Assembly: GCF_002973525.1 (NCBI RefSeq)
Contig: NZ_PVEN01000018.1
Coordinates: 62,001 to 126,000, forward strand
Length of the DNA: 64,000 bases
Origin: Paraburkholderia sp. BL21I4N1
GTDB taxonomy: Bacteria > Pseudomonadota > Gammaproteobacteria > Burkholderiales > Burkholderiaceae
Direction of reading: 5' to 3'
Part shown: positions 34,037-45,153 of the stretch, piece by piece
How positions within the stretch are numbered: the stretch's first letter is position 1
Layout: every line of letters begins with the position of its first letter
Position numbers and translations under genes: made by a program
Notes under the pieces: generated by a model
Seen by the model: the letters and a program-made list of their open reading frames with translations, nothing else
Databases searched by the model: none
Told to the model about the DNA's origin: nothing

Positions 34037-34495
34037 TTGACACTCGATACGTTCTCACAAAAAATCCTGCGCCTGCTGCAGTTGGACGCACGCCGCTCCG
34101 TGCAAGAAATTTCCGACCAGGTCGGCCTGTCGAGCACGCCGTGCTGGCGGCGCATCAAGGACATGGAGCAGTCGGGGGTGATCCAGCGCTACACGGCGCT
34201 GCTTGATCGGGAGAAGCTGGGACTGCATGTGTGCGCGCTGGCGCATATTCATTTGACGCGCCACACCGAAGGCGGCGTCGAGCAGTTCGAACGGGAAATC
34301 GCCACCTGTCCTGAAGTCACCGAGTGCTACAGCACGACCGGCGAATCCGATTACATCCTCAAGATCGTCGCGCCGGACATCAAGGCGTACGACAGCTTTC
34401 TACACGAACGCATCTTCAAGATTCCGGCGGTCGCGCAGGTCCGCACGAGCGTCGTGCTGCGCGAGATCAAGTTCGACACGCAATTGCCGCTTTAA
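34037..34495 (+). CDS. Lrp/AsnC-family transcriptional regulator
   Basis: A 152-residue regulator with an N-terminal helix-turn-helix (SVQEISDQVGLSSTPCWRRIKDME, about 21-45) and a C-terminal RAM/AsnC ligand-binding domain (HIHLTRHTEGG to VVLREIKFDTQLPL). Such proteins sense amino acids and control their metabolism. The start is a TTG preceded by ACGGAGG (34025-34031); no ATG fits as well. Its target genes are not evident; the neighbours are a cation-efflux gene and the exonuclease. Confidence 0.9.
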   Translation: MTLDTFSQKILRLLQLDARRSVQEISDQVGLSSTPCWRRIKDMEQSGVIQRYTALLDREKLGLHVCALAHIHLTRHTEGGVEQFEREIATCPEVTECYSTTGESDYILKIVAPDIKAYDSFLHERIFKIPAVAQVRTSVVLREIKFDTQLPL

Positions 34496-34537
34496 GCCGA
34501 AAAGGCGCCGATTGAGACGTTGTCCGGCGCCGTGCGG

Positions 34538-35755
34538 TCAATGCGTCTTGACGAAATCGGCCGACGGATCGACATCCGCCGCTTTCGCAGCGCCGGTTTC
34601 ATCCAGCTTCATATCCCATTCCTGTAGCACGTTCAGCTTGCGGGCGCCTAAGCGGCCTTTAAGTGCCGTCAGGTCGACGCTCGCGAGGTCGGGCGCGCTG
34701 CCGCCCAGCGTGCGCGAGGGCAGCACCAGATCGACATCGAGCCCCGTGCTCAGGTAGTGAAGGTCGACCGCGGCCGCCTTCATGCCAACCGTGGCCAGCG
34801 CGGCGTCGATTTCGGCAGAGACTTTCTCGCGGCTGGGCAGATCGACCGGCGGACGCGCCAGCGCATCGTTCTCCGGATCGACATGGATCAGCGCGTCGAG
34901 CACGCGGCTGTCGGTCAGCACGCGCACGCGGGCCGACTCGGCAATGTAATGCCCCTCCGACACCGAGATCAGCGGATCGACCAGGATATGCGCGTCGACC
35001 AGCGCAAAATCGCCCATCTTACGAGTGCGCAGCTCATGCACGTCGCGTACGCCCGGCGTGGACAGCAGTAGCGCGCGCATGTTGGCGGTGGCGGTTTCGT
35101 CGAGCGCGCGGTCGGATAGATCTTGCAGCGCGTCCCAACCGAACGTCCAACCCATGCGCGCCACCATGAAACCAACGATCGCCGCGGCAATCGGATCGAG
35201 CAAGCGCACGCCGGCAAGACTACCAATAATGCCGATCGCGACCACCAACGACGAAGCCGCGTCAGAACGCGCATGCCACGCATTGGCAATCAACATGGCG
35301 GAACGCACGCGCTGCGCTTCGCGCAGCATGTAGCGAAACAGCCCTTCTTTCGAAATCAGGACGAGCACCGCGACGGCGAGCGCGCTCAGATGGACGGCCG
35401 GGATACTCTGCAAATCGGCCAGGCGCGTTCCGGCCCGCCACAACATCCCAGCGCCGACTGCAATCAGCAGCGCGCCAAGAAATAATGACGCCACCGTTTC
35501 ATAGCGGCTATGTCCGTAATTGTGATCGGCGTCAGGCTTCGCACCGCTATGCCGATTGGCAATCAGCACGACAAAATCGGAAATCAGATCGGCAAGCGAA
35601 TGAAACCCGTCGGCGACCAGCGCCTGCGAATGCGCAACCACGCCGACGACGATTTGCAGCGTCATCAACCCTGTATTGAGCGCAATACTGACGAAGGTAC
35701 TTTTGCGCGCAACGCGATGTTTTTCGGCGGACTGGCCGGCGGCGAGGGAAGGCAT
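34538..35755 (-). CDS. Cation diffusion facilitator (FieF/MamM-like)
   Basis: A 405-residue CDF transporter. About six membrane helices span 20-215; metal-site motifs are VADGFHSLADLISD (D49 and following Asp residues) and NAWHARSDAASS in helix 5. The cytoplasmic C-terminal domain after 220 has EGHYIAESARVRVLTD, and the protein extends about 90 residues beyond typical FieF. It exports divalent metal (Zn, Fe or Mn) in exchange for protons; the ion is not readable from sequence. Confidence 0.9.
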   Translation of the reverse strand: MPSLAAGQSAEKHRVARKSTFVSIALNTGLMTLQIVVGVVAHSQALVADGFHSLADLISDFVVLIANRHSGAKPDADHNYGHSRYETVASLFLGALLIAVGAGMLWRAGTRLADLQSIPAVHLSALAVAVLVLISKEGLFRYMLREAQRVRSAMLIANAWHARSDAASSLVVAIGIIGSLAGVRLLDPIAAAIVGFMVARMGWTFGWDALQDLSDRALDETATANMRALLLSTPGVRDVHELRTRKMGDFALVDAHILVDPLISVSEGHYIAESARVRVLTDSRVLDALIHVDPENDALARPPVDLPSREKVSAEIDAALATVGMKAAAVDLHYLSTGLDVDLVLPSRTLGGSAPDLASVDLTALKGRLGARKLNVLQEWDMKLDETGAAKAADVDPSADFVKTH

Positions 35756-35928
35756 CGAAGAAGCCGTAACAGAATCTCAATGCGTGCATTCTACCCGGCG
35801 CATCTCGCAAGGCATCGGAATGACCCTAAAAAATCCTTTTAAATCAGCCGCTTATCAAAATGAAAAGCATTCGTGTTCCGCTGCTGCGATGTGCTTGCGA
35901 CAAAACCCAGCACCGTTTTCAAGCGCAA

Positions 35929-35962
35929 TAAAAAAACCGCGCCCTGACAGGTACGCGGTTTT
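35929..35962 (-). terminator. Intrinsic terminator of the H-NS gene
   Basis: AAAACCGCG (35933-35941) and CGCGGTTTT (35954-35962) form a stem; on the minus strand it is followed by a T-run. It lies about 90 bases after the H-NS stop. Confidence 0.85.
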
Positions 35963-36054
35963 CTGGTTCGTCACCGCTGCGCGCTATTGGCGCAACTGAT
36001 TGACTTGATTCGTAATACCTATAGGCCAGCGGAATTAGCTACCGGCCCACGGCA

Positions 36055-36357
36055 TTACTTCTGGATTAGAAACTTCTCACGATCCAGACCTGCGATCCAA
36101 CGCGGCGGCTTACCACGGCCGGACCACGTGCTGCCGCTATCCGGGTCGCGATACTTCGGTGCAACGCCTGCGCGCGGACGGCCGGCTTTAGCGCCCTTCG
36201 CAGCGCGGCCACCGCCGAGTTCAGTCAGCGAAATGCCGTAGTCGGCCATTTTTTGCTTGATTTCATTCAACACTTCCGCGTATTCACGCGACTTCGCTTC
36301 TTCGATCTGCTTTTCAAGCTTCTCGCGCTGAGCGAGTAGTTCCTTGTAGGAAGACAT
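36055..36357 (-). CDS. H-NS family nucleoid protein (BpH3 type)
   Basis: A 100-residue protein. The N-terminal coiled-coil oligomerisation region (about 1-45: KELLAQREKLEKQIEEAK) is followed by a basic linker with AGRPRAG and the DNA-binding core GSTWSGRGKPPRW near 75-88. This is the short H-NS of Burkholderia and Bordetella. Such proteins bind AT-rich, often foreign DNA and silence it, so the AT-rich island genes to the left are plausible targets. AGGGAACC precedes the ATG. Confidence 0.92.
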   Translation of the reverse strand: MSSYKELLAQREKLEKQIEEAKSREYAEVLNEIKQKMADYGISLTELGGGRAAKGAKAGRPRAGVAPKYRDPDSGSTWSGRGKPPRWIAGLDREKFLIQK

Positions 36358-36752
36358 AGGTTCCCTTGTGGTATGGATAAATGACTGCCAGTCTTAAGCC
36401 AGCTTGCCCTTTGAAGGTGATCATGCCTCGGAATTTGATGGCGAGATTAACACAAAATAGAAAGACCACAAAAGCGTTCGCGTAAAATTAATCTAGAAAC
36501 GTTTCAAAAAATTTCCAACGGATGCGCTTGTTACGCGCTCCCTTTCAATTGGCCTATTCGGTATTTCGCTAAAAGTTCCTAGTCGGCATCCTTAATTATG
36601 AGATTAACTCGCAAAACATGAAAATTACCATGACGATCGAGCATCAACATTTCATGGCATGAGAACTTCAACATGAAATGTCGGAACATATTGCGGCCCG
36701 CGCGCCGTGCTGTTATTGCCGCATGAGTGTTTTCCCCGAATCGCAATAAAAC
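36358..36752. other. AT-rich region upstream of hns
   Basis: About 395 bases, clearly AT-rich compared with neighbours, with no gene visible. Such long AT-rich leaders are usual for hns genes and often bind H-NS itself (autoregulation). I could not assign a specific promoter. Confidence 0.5.
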
Positions 36753-37415
36753 CTAATTCGCGTAGCGCTCGATGCAATCTTCTAGCGCCCCATGCAAGGT
36801 TTCAGTATTCAATTTGGCATCGTCGAAGACGAACCGGCTGCGCACGCCATCGCGTCTCAGATCGGCGCCGTATCGATCGACGCCGAGCAATGTCAATCCG
36901 TCGACGTGTCCGGCATGCAGGGTGAAATGGTCGATTAGCGTGTTCTCTTCTTCGAAAGCGAGCGGCGGCAACGGATCGAGTTCGGCGCCGCCCAGCCAGC
37001 CCATCGCGCCGAAACCGCCGATATAACGCAAACGTTCGAGCCGCATGACCCAGAACGTGAAATCGCCGAGCACCAGATAGCGTTCCGCGTCGGGGTGGTA
37101 GCGCAGGTAGCGCCGCACGATCTCCGGGCTCGATTCGACCGCTTCGAAGATGCCTAGCAGCGTGACGCGCTGGCCGCTCAGTACGTCACCGTCGGGCGCG
37201 TCGACCGCCAGAAAACCGGCGCGCGGGTCGGCGTGCAGGTTGTGGGTATGCTCGGCGAGGCGGCTCACCAGAATCGTCGGCCGATGCTGCAAGTCAGGCG
37301 CGAACGGCAGCACCGACGGATAAGGAAACCCTTCCGGCTGGCGCGCGTGCGTGGCCAGCGTGCCGACAGCGGCCGTGTGCAGCAGGTGAAGCGGTGCGTG
37401 AGCGGGGATATTCAA
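36753..37415 (-). CDS. HugZ-like pyridoxamine-phosphate-oxidase-fold protein
   Basis: A 220-residue protein with a split-barrel domain (residues 1-145: GTLATHARQPEGFPYPSVLPFAPD, PTILVSRLAEHTHNL, PRAGFLAVD) followed by a C-terminal domain of about 65 residues with EENTLIDHFTLHAGHVDGLTLLGVDRYGADLRRDG. This matches HugZ-type proteins, which bind or degrade haem; FMN-binding activity is also possible. It is monocistronic as far as can be seen. Confidence 0.85.
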   Translation of the reverse strand: MNIPAHAPLHLLHTAAVGTLATHARQPEGFPYPSVLPFAPDLQHRPTILVSRLAEHTHNLHADPRAGFLAVDAPDGDVLSGQRVTLLGIFEAVESSPEIVRRYLRYHPDAERYLVLGDFTFWVMRLERLRYIGGFGAMGWLGGAELDPLPPLAFEEENTLIDHFTLHAGHVDGLTLLGVDRYGADLRRDGVRSRFVFDDAKLNTETLHGALEDCIERYAN

Positions 37416-37689
37416 GTGCGCGTTCCTCGATATAAACAGGCGGCGGATAACGGTCAGGCCGTCGGGTCGTCAGGACAAAAGGCGGATGGCTCTTTTAATG
37501 TCGTAGCCGTAATCGGAGCGACTCAGGGCAACGCGACGCCAGGTCGAATCGCGCAAATCCGAAGCGCATCAATCCAACCGCTCGTCAGTGTCCAATCTTC
37601 TGGTTCCAAGCATAAGACAGCCCGCTTCGTTAGAATCGAAAATTCCCTTTCAACGCGCTTTCTTCCGCGTGCCCCTCCAAGAGATTTCC

Positions 37690-38901
37690 GTGTCCGACCG
37701 TTCCGCCGAATTTGCCGCCCTCCCCGCCGCTCACCGTGAGCTCACCGACAGCGCCCGCCAACGCGCGCGCTTCGCCACGATGGCGGTGTTCTTCATCGCC
37801 GGCATGATGTACGCGTCGTGGGGGGTGCATGTGCCGACCGTGCGCGACCGCTTCCATCTGAACGCGGCGCTGTTGTCGTTTGCGCTGCTGGCCGTGGCGG
37901 GCGGCTCGATCGGCGCGATGGCGGCCAATGCTTCGTGGATCGCGCGAGTCGGCACGCGGCGCGCGTGCCTGACCGGTGGGCTGGTGATGGCGGTCTGTGC
38001 GGCGCTGATTCTGGTGGTGCCGGCCTACTGGATGCTGCTGGTCGTGCTGGCGATTTTCGGCGCGGGGATGGCCACGCTCGACGTCGCGATGAACGCCGAA
38101 GCCAGCGCCGTCGAGAAAGCGCTCGGCAAGCCGATCATGTCGTCGCTGCACGGCATGTTCAGTGTTGGCGGGATGGTCGGCGCGGCCGTCGGCGGCGCCC
38201 TGTTGGCGCGCGGCATGGCGCCCGCGCTACATCTCGCGCTCGCCGCGGCGGTCAGCGCGCTGGTACTAGTCGCCGCCTGCCCGTCGGTTCTGCCTCACGT
38301 GCCGCACGAGGATCACCCGGATGCCGCCACGCCGCGCGCCAACCGCTGGCGCTCGCCGGCGCTGTGGGCGCTCGGTGCGATGGCGCTGGTCGCCTTGATC
38401 GCCGAGGGCGCCATGTACGACTGGGCGACCGTCTATATGCGCGACGTCGTACTGGCCACGCCCGCGCTCGCCAGCGCGGCCTATGCGGCGTTTTCCGGCG
38501 GCATGGCGGCCGCGCGTTTTGCCGGCGACGTGGTCCGCGCCCGTTTCGGCGCGCCGCAACTGGTGATGGCAAGTGCGGCGCTCGCCTGCGCCGGCATGGT
38601 CGGCGCGCTCCTGCTGCCGAATTCGGTAGCCGCGTTGATCGGCTTCACGCTGATGGGACTCGGCCTCGCGAACATGATGCCGGTGCTGTTCGCGGCGGCG
38701 GCGAGCGTCAAGGGCATCCACGCGGCGGAAGGGCTCGCGCACGTCGCCGGGCTAGCGTATTTCGGGCTCATGCTCGGGCCGGTGATTATCGGCGCGGTGA
38801 CGCAGGCGACCAGTTTGCCGATCGGCTTGTCGGTGGTGGCCGTGTGTTCCGCATTGATCGCGGTCGCGGGGCCGAAGGTGCTGCGGCGCCTGAAGATCTG
38901 A
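37690..38901 (+). CDS. MFS transporter (YbjJ-like)
   Basis: A 403-residue major facilitator permease with about 12 hydrophobic helices and the loop sequence GTRRACLTGGL after helix 2 (motif A-like). GKPIMSSLHGMFSVGGMVGA and FAGDVVRARFG are reminiscent of the YbjJ subgroup. The substrate is unknown. The start was set at a GTG (37690) preceded by AAGAGAT; an upstream ATG at 37588 gives a non-membrane, atypical extension. It is transcribed divergently from the HugZ-like gene. Confidence 0.85.
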   Translation: MSDRSAEFAALPAAHRELTDSARQRARFATMAVFFIAGMMYASWGVHVPTVRDRFHLNAALLSFALLAVAGGSIGAMAANASWIARVGTRRACLTGGLVMAVCAALILVVPAYWMLLVVLAIFGAGMATLDVAMNAEASAVEKALGKPIMSSLHGMFSVGGMVGAAVGGALLARGMAPALHLALAAAVSALVLVAACPSVLPHVPHEDHPDAATPRANRWRSPALWALGAMALVALIAEGAMYDWATVYMRDVVLATPALASAAYAAFSGGMAAARFAGDVVRARFGAPQLVMASAALACAGMVGALLLPNSVAALIGFTLMGLGLANMMPVLFAAAASVKGIHAAEGLAHVAGLAYFGLMLGPVIIGAVTQATSLPIGLSVVAVCSALIAVAGPKVLRRLKI

Positions 38902-39165
38902 GGCGCAGATGCGCCGCGAAGACATCGGCGCGTACGACCGGGCAGGCATGCGAAAGCGCGCCTCCTGACGTTACGTTACGCATGGCCGACGGCCTGAGGT
39001 GTTCCGCGACACATCGCGGGCATTGGTCCGCCGTGCATCCTTACGACGCCCTCCTATACCTTTGATTTATATAGATTTATTTGACTCACTGGCCGCCGAA
39101 ATAAAAATGGCATAGGCCTTGCAGTTAGTTCCCCCAGCAGTATCCAAACTACGGGGGAGCAGACC

Positions 39166-40905
<1,740 letters not shown>

Positions 40906-40960
40906 CGAAGACGAACAACGGCAGCAAATAACGACGCGAAGAAACAGCGTCGAAGGGGGG

Positions 40961-40993
40961 CGGCGAACCGGGCAACCGGTTCGCCGTTTTTTT
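40961..40993 (+). terminator. Intrinsic terminator of the repeat lipoprotein gene
   Basis: CGGCGAACCGG and CCGGTTCGCCG form a perfect 11-bp stem around GCAA, followed by seven T. Confidence 0.9.
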
Positions 40994-41083
40994 ATCGGCG
41001 CGTACCAACGCAAGCGGTCACGTCACGCAGCTAAAGCACCTATCAAGCGCCATCGACAGCGCGAGCGCGAGCGCTTCATCGCA

Positions 41084-42100
41084 TCACAACTCGTGATACG
41101 TATCGTAATGACGGGAAAAATCGTTACTACGCAGAAAATGAGTGAACGTCATCGTCACCGACGCGTCGAGTGCCTCGACGTAATGCCACCAGCCGATCGG
41201 CAAAAACAGCAACTCACCAGGCGCGAGCGTGCATTCGAGCAACTGCGTGTTTTGCATCGACGGGAAACGCTCGTAGTCGATCGCGGCGCCATCCACTTGC
41301 GAATAACAATGCAGATGGTTCGCCATATGCGGCGTATCGGACAACGGCGCCAACCTGATTCGCTTACGCCCGATCACCTGCGCCATGAAGTTATTGGTGA
41401 GGTCATGGTGAAACGGCGTGCGCGTCCCCGCCGGTCCCATCCAGAAGAATCCGGTATCGGCCGACGCGGGATCGAGATACTCGTCGATCACCGGCACGTC
41501 GGACCACAAGGCCGCGAGCGCCGCGCGATTATGCGAGGTGTTATTGGCGGTCATGTAGAAATCGTTGGTCGAGCCGCTGCGCTCGACCAGATCGACATAA
41601 TCGGCAAACCGCATCATGCGCTTGAGCTTCGGCTGATTGATTTCGTAATTCGCATCCGACTCGCGGCCGAACTGCACTTCCACTTCGCATTCGCCGCAAC
41701 GCTCGCGAAAGTAATCGAACCGCCATTGCGTGCGCGCGGGCCAGAAATCGAACGCGCCGGTGATGATTACCGGCCGGTTCTGACAGTAGTACTGCTCGAA
41801 GAACACCTCGCGCGGCAAGCGCTCGCGCCGCTCGATTTCTCCACTCGCCGCACGCATGCGATTGAGCGTGCTATATACCGACAAAATCCAGTCACGCTTA
41901 CGCAAACGATTGCGCAAACGCGCGGCCCCCTGAAAATAAGGACTCGCGAGTACCGCAGCGATTTCCCGCGCAGACTCCGCCGGGTCGAAACCATGTTCGC
42001 GCAGCGCGCCATGCAATGCGTCCGGCTGGGCGTCGAGCATCAAATTCTCGGCGATCCAGCGGCGCCAGTCGTCGTCGAATGAACGGGGCACGGTCGTCAC
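41084..42100 (-). CDS. Cupin/JmjC-like 2-oxoglutarate-dependent oxygenase
   Basis: A 338-residue protein. A helical N-terminal third (about 1-100) is followed by a JmjC/cupin-8-like barrel: NRPVIITGAFDFWPA near 110, FHHDLTNNFMAQVIGRKRIRLAPLSD with the HxD iron ligands, and LPIGWWHYVEALD with the distal His. The fold is that of FIH-like hydroxylases; the target is unknown. The start is placed at GTG 42100, which follows AGGGAGA; a longer start at 42127 would lie inside the neighbouring terminator. Confidence 0.82.
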   Translation of the reverse strand: MTTVPRSFDDDWRRWIAENLMLDAQPDALHGALREHGFDPAESAREIAAVLASPYFQGAARLRNRLRKRDWILSVYSTLNRMRAASGEIERRERLPREVFFEQYYCQNRPVIITGAFDFWPARTQWRFDYFRERCGECEVEVQFGRESDANYEINQPKLKRMMRFADYVDLVERSGSTNDFYMTANNTSHNRAALAALWSDVPVIDEYLDPASADTGFFWMGPAGTRTPFHHDLTNNFMAQVIGRKRIRLAPLSDTPHMANHLHCYSQVDGAAIDYERFPSMQNTQLLECTLAPGELLFLPIGWWHYVEALDASVTMTFTHFLRSNDFSRHYDTYHEL

Positions 42101-42118
42101 GGCGCTCTCCCTCAAAAG

Positions 42119-42154
42119 AAAAGGCACGCGAACCTCGCGGCGCGCGTGCCTTTT
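42119..42154. terminator. Intrinsic terminator downstream of the LivK-like gene
   Basis: AAAAGGCACGCG (42119-42130) and CGCGTGCCTTTT (42143-42154) form a 12-bp stem. It serves the minus-strand binding-protein gene and sits just upstream of the cupin gene. Confidence 0.85.
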
Positions 42155-42202
42155 AATCAGCGGATCGAAGACAGGCGCAAAGCCTTCTTCGGTCGCGCGA
42201 AT

Positions 42203-43348
42203 TTACATCTTCACTACGTCAAGCAGCGTCTTCTTGCCTGCCTTGTAGTTGTACAGCGAGATCACGCCGTGTTGAAGGTCACCCTTCGAGTCGAACGTGG
42301 TTTCGCCGATCACACCCTTGTAGTCCGTTGCCGGCATCGCTGCCAGGATCTTCGCCGGATCGGTCGAGTTAGCACGCTTCATAGCGTCGACGATGATGTA
42401 CACAGCGTCATACGTGAACGGTGCGTAGATCTGGATCGGCTGACCGAAACGCTTTTGATACTTGGCGAGGAATGCAGCGCCGCCAGCCATCTTCTCGAGC
42501 GCCATACCGGCTTCCGAGCAGACGATGTTGTCGGTTGCGTCACCCGCCAGGTCAGCCAGCTTGTCGGTACACACGCCGTCGCCAGCCAGCACCTTCGCAC
42601 GCAGGCCGAGCTGCTTGGCTTGCTTCGCGAACGGGCCGCCGGTTGCGTCCATACCGCCGTACATGATCGCGTCCGGGTTTTCGCCCTTGATCTTCGTCAG
42701 AATCGCGCGGAAGTCGACAGCCTTGTCGTTCGTCGCGTCATGCGACATCACGTTCAGGCCCAGCGACTTGGCGGTCTTTTCGAATTCGTTGGCGAGACCC
42801 TGGCCGTAAGCGGTCGAGTCGTCGACGATCGCGACGCTCTTCACTTTCAGGCCCTTGGCTGCGTAGTTAGCCAGTGCCGGACCTTGCTGCGCATCGGTCG
42901 CGACAACGCGGTACGTCGTCTTGAAACCTTGTTGCGTGTAAGCCGGGTTCGTTGCCGACGGCGAGATCTGCACGATGCCTGCATCGCTATAGATCTTCGA
43001 AGCCGGAATCGACGTACCCGAGTTCAGGTGACCGACCACTGCGACGACCTTATCGTCGACCAGCTTCTGCGCGACTTGCGTAGCAGTACGCGGGTCGGCT
43101 GCGTCGTCTTGTGCGTCGAGTTGCAACGTGATTTTCTGGCCACCGATCGTGAGGCCCTTGGCGTTGATTTCTTCAACTGCCAGGCGCGCGCCGTTTTCGT
43201 TGTCTTTACCCAGGTGAGCGATACCGCCGGTCAGCGGTGCAACGTGGCCGATCTTGACGACCTGGTCAGCTGCCGCGGAAGTTGCCAACGTTGCGAACAG
43301 CATCGCCGCAGCGCTGATCGGCAACAGCTTTTGAATCTTGATGTTCAT
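42203..43348 (-). CDS. Branched-chain amino-acid ABC transporter substrate-binding protein
   Basis: A 381-residue periplasmic protein with a signal peptide (about 1-27, ending SAAA) and the type I binding-protein layout of LivJ/LivK: KIGHVAPLTGGIAHLGKDNENGARLAVEEIN, then VVGHLNSGTSIPASKIYSDAGI and YAPFTYDAVYIIVDAMK. It captures Leu, Ile, Val or related amino acids. No permease or ATPase genes adjoin, so it is an orphan that must use components encoded elsewhere. The start at 43348 (MNIKIQ) begins the signal peptide. Confidence 0.92.
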   Translation of the reverse strand: MNIKIQKLLPISAAAMLFATLATSAAADQVVKIGHVAPLTGGIAHLGKDNENGARLAVEEINAKGLTIGGQKITLQLDAQDDAADPRTATQVAQKLVDDKVVAVVGHLNSGTSIPASKIYSDAGIVQISPSATNPAYTQQGFKTTYRVVATDAQQGPALANYAAKGLKVKSVAIVDDSTAYGQGLANEFEKTAKSLGLNVMSHDATNDKAVDFRAILTKIKGENPDAIMYGGMDATGGPFAKQAKQLGLRAKVLAGDGVCTDKLADLAGDATDNIVCSEAGMALEKMAGGAAFLAKYQKRFGQPIQIYAPFTYDAVYIIVDAMKRANSTDPAKILAAMPATDYKGVIGETTFDSKGDLQHGVISLYNYKAGKKTLLDVVKM

Positions 43349-43730
43349 GTAAGTCTCCAGTTTCGGTCCCAAAAACAACGTAATCGCCCTGTGCCCCCGC
43401 TTCCCCTACACGTGTCGCTCAGTCCCGTGGACGACCACGCCGGTTGCATCGTTCATGCACTTGGCCAGCACGCTCGCCGGCCTGTTTGTGGCAGGCGGCA
43501 AACCGTACTTGCGCGCAAGTGTAGGCCATCAAATTAAATTGTGGGACTTTTTTGAGGAAGTGGGATCAACACTAATAGCGTTTATCCAACAGGCGCTGAT
43601 TCCGTCTCGGGAGACTCGCTGGAAAGCACCAGCCCATGCGGGTTTCCGCTATGCCGGTCTTTCGTCTAACAGCGCGGCCTAAAGCTTTTCGCGACTTAAA
43701 CCGTTAATGGTTCAAATAGGCTTTGTGCTT
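43349..43730. other. Upstream region of the LivK-like gene
   Basis: About 380 bases without a gene. The half next to the binding-protein gene is the expected leader; no riboswitch or clear promoter could be assigned. The sequence turns AT-richer between 43515 and 43580. Confidence 0.45.
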
Positions 43731-43767
43731 AAAAAGAAGGCGCGCCGCCAAGCATTGCGGGCGCGCC
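43731..43767 (-). terminator. Intrinsic terminator of the nitronate monooxygenase gene
   Basis: Arms GGCGCGCC (43739-43746) and GGCGCGCC (43760-43767) are self-complementary and pair around a 13-base loop; on the minus strand a TTCTTTTT run follows. Confidence 0.8.
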
Positions 43768-43781
43768 TCGGGTATGCCGAA

Positions 43782-44885
43782 TCAGCGTTGCTGCGCGGCG
43801 ATCCGCGACGTCGCCGCATGCCATTCCTGTTCAAGTTGGGCCATCAGTTCGGCGGCGCCGATTCCCTCCGGGCGCGCACGGCCGAGCGGTGCGCCCTGCC
43901 CCGACCAGAGCGACAGATAATCGGCGTTCTGCGCACGTCCCGCGCTCTGCCGCAACTCCTGCGTCAATGCGTTTTGCACCGGATACGGCGCGACCTTTTG
44001 CGCGGTTTCGGTCAACCGCTGCATCAACGGATTGCGTATGCCGCGCGCATGTCGACCGGTGATGGCGCGCGTTACCGTGGTCGACGTATCCGACATCTCG
44101 CGTACGCGGGTTTTCCAGACCTGCGGAATCGCGCTCTCGCGGCAGGTGAGAAACGCGGTGCCCATGGCCGCCGCTTGCGCACCGAGCGCGAGCGCGGCGA
44201 CGATGCCGCGACCGTCCATGATGCCGCCCGCCGCAAGCACCGGCAGCCCGGTTGCGTCGACCAGTTGCGGCACGAGCGCCAAGGTGCCGACCAACGCGTC
44301 TTCGAACGCGCCGATGAAGGTGCCGCGATGCGCGCCCGCCTCCGCGCCCTGCGCGGCGATCGCATCGGCGCCCACGTCGCGCCAGGCGACGCCTTCGGCG
44401 GTATGCGTCGCCGTGCCGATGACATATAGACCGGCGTCATGCAGACGCGCGACGTCGTGCGCCGGCAGCAGCCCGAAGGTGAAACTCGCCACCGGCACGC
44501 GCAATTCGATCAGCATCTCCAGTTGCGCGCGGAAATCCGGCGCATAGCGTTCAAGCGCGTGGCCGGGCGGCAGGTCGAATTCGGCGCGCAGCGGGTCGAT
44601 GGCTTCGAGCGCGCGCCGCACGGTGGCGTCGTCCGGCGTGGCCGGATCGAGCACGAACAGATTCACGCCGAACGGTCGATCCGTCAGCGCGCGAATCGCC
44701 GCGACTTCGCTGGCGATCTTCTCCGGCTGCAGCGCCGCGCCCGCCAGAAACCCGAGGCCGCCTGCATTCGACACGGCGGCGACCAGCGCGGGGGTGGTCG
44801 CGCCGCCGGCCATCGGCGCCTGCACGACCGGCACGCGCAACGCGAAACGTTCGGCAAACGGTGTCACAAAACGGACTTCACTCAT
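43782..44885 (-). CDS. Nitronate monooxygenase (FMN, NMO family)
   Basis: A 367-residue TIM-barrel flavoenzyme. VPVVQAPMAGGATTPALVAAVSNAGGLGFL at the start, ASFTFGLLPAHDV, GTATHTAEG with an active-site His region, and AAGGIMDGRGIVAALALGAQAAAMGTAFL (FMN phosphate binding) are NMO hallmarks. It oxidises alkyl nitronates to carbonyl compounds and nitrite, detoxifying propionate 3-nitronate. The ATG at 44885 was chosen over longer readings because the preceding residues have no domain features. Monocistronic. Confidence 0.9.
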   Translation of the reverse strand: MSEVRFVTPFAERFALRVPVVQAPMAGGATTPALVAAVSNAGGLGFLAGAALQPEKIASEVAAIRALTDRPFGVNLFVLDPATPDDATVRRALEAIDPLRAEFDLPPGHALERYAPDFRAQLEMLIELRVPVASFTFGLLPAHDVARLHDAGLYVIGTATHTAEGVAWRDVGADAIAAQGAEAGAHRGTFIGAFEDALVGTLALVPQLVDATGLPVLAAGGIMDGRGIVAALALGAQAAAMGTAFLTCRESAIPQVWKTRVREMSDTSTTVTRAITGRHARGIRNPLMQRLTETAQKVAPYPVQNALTQELRQSAGRAQNADYLSLWSGQGAPLGRARPEGIGAAELMAQLEQEWHAATSRIAAQQR

Positions 44886-45153
44886 GATCGGTTCCTTTGG
44901 GTCATGCGCTCGCGGCAACCGCGAGCCGATAGCGTCGACTGTATAGAGAGGGCGCGCCGCCGGAAAATGAATAATCGAGAACGTTTCAATCGTCTTACGA
45001 GATTCATGCCGCGCGCGCCTTGTCGGCGCGCGTGGGGCTCGCTGCAGCGCCTTTCTTTTTTTGGCAAACTGACCGCCCGCTTCAGGCATTCCGGCCTCCG
45101 GCATTCATTCAGACCGACCTCGTGCGACAACGCGCGGGGCTATGGAGAGCACC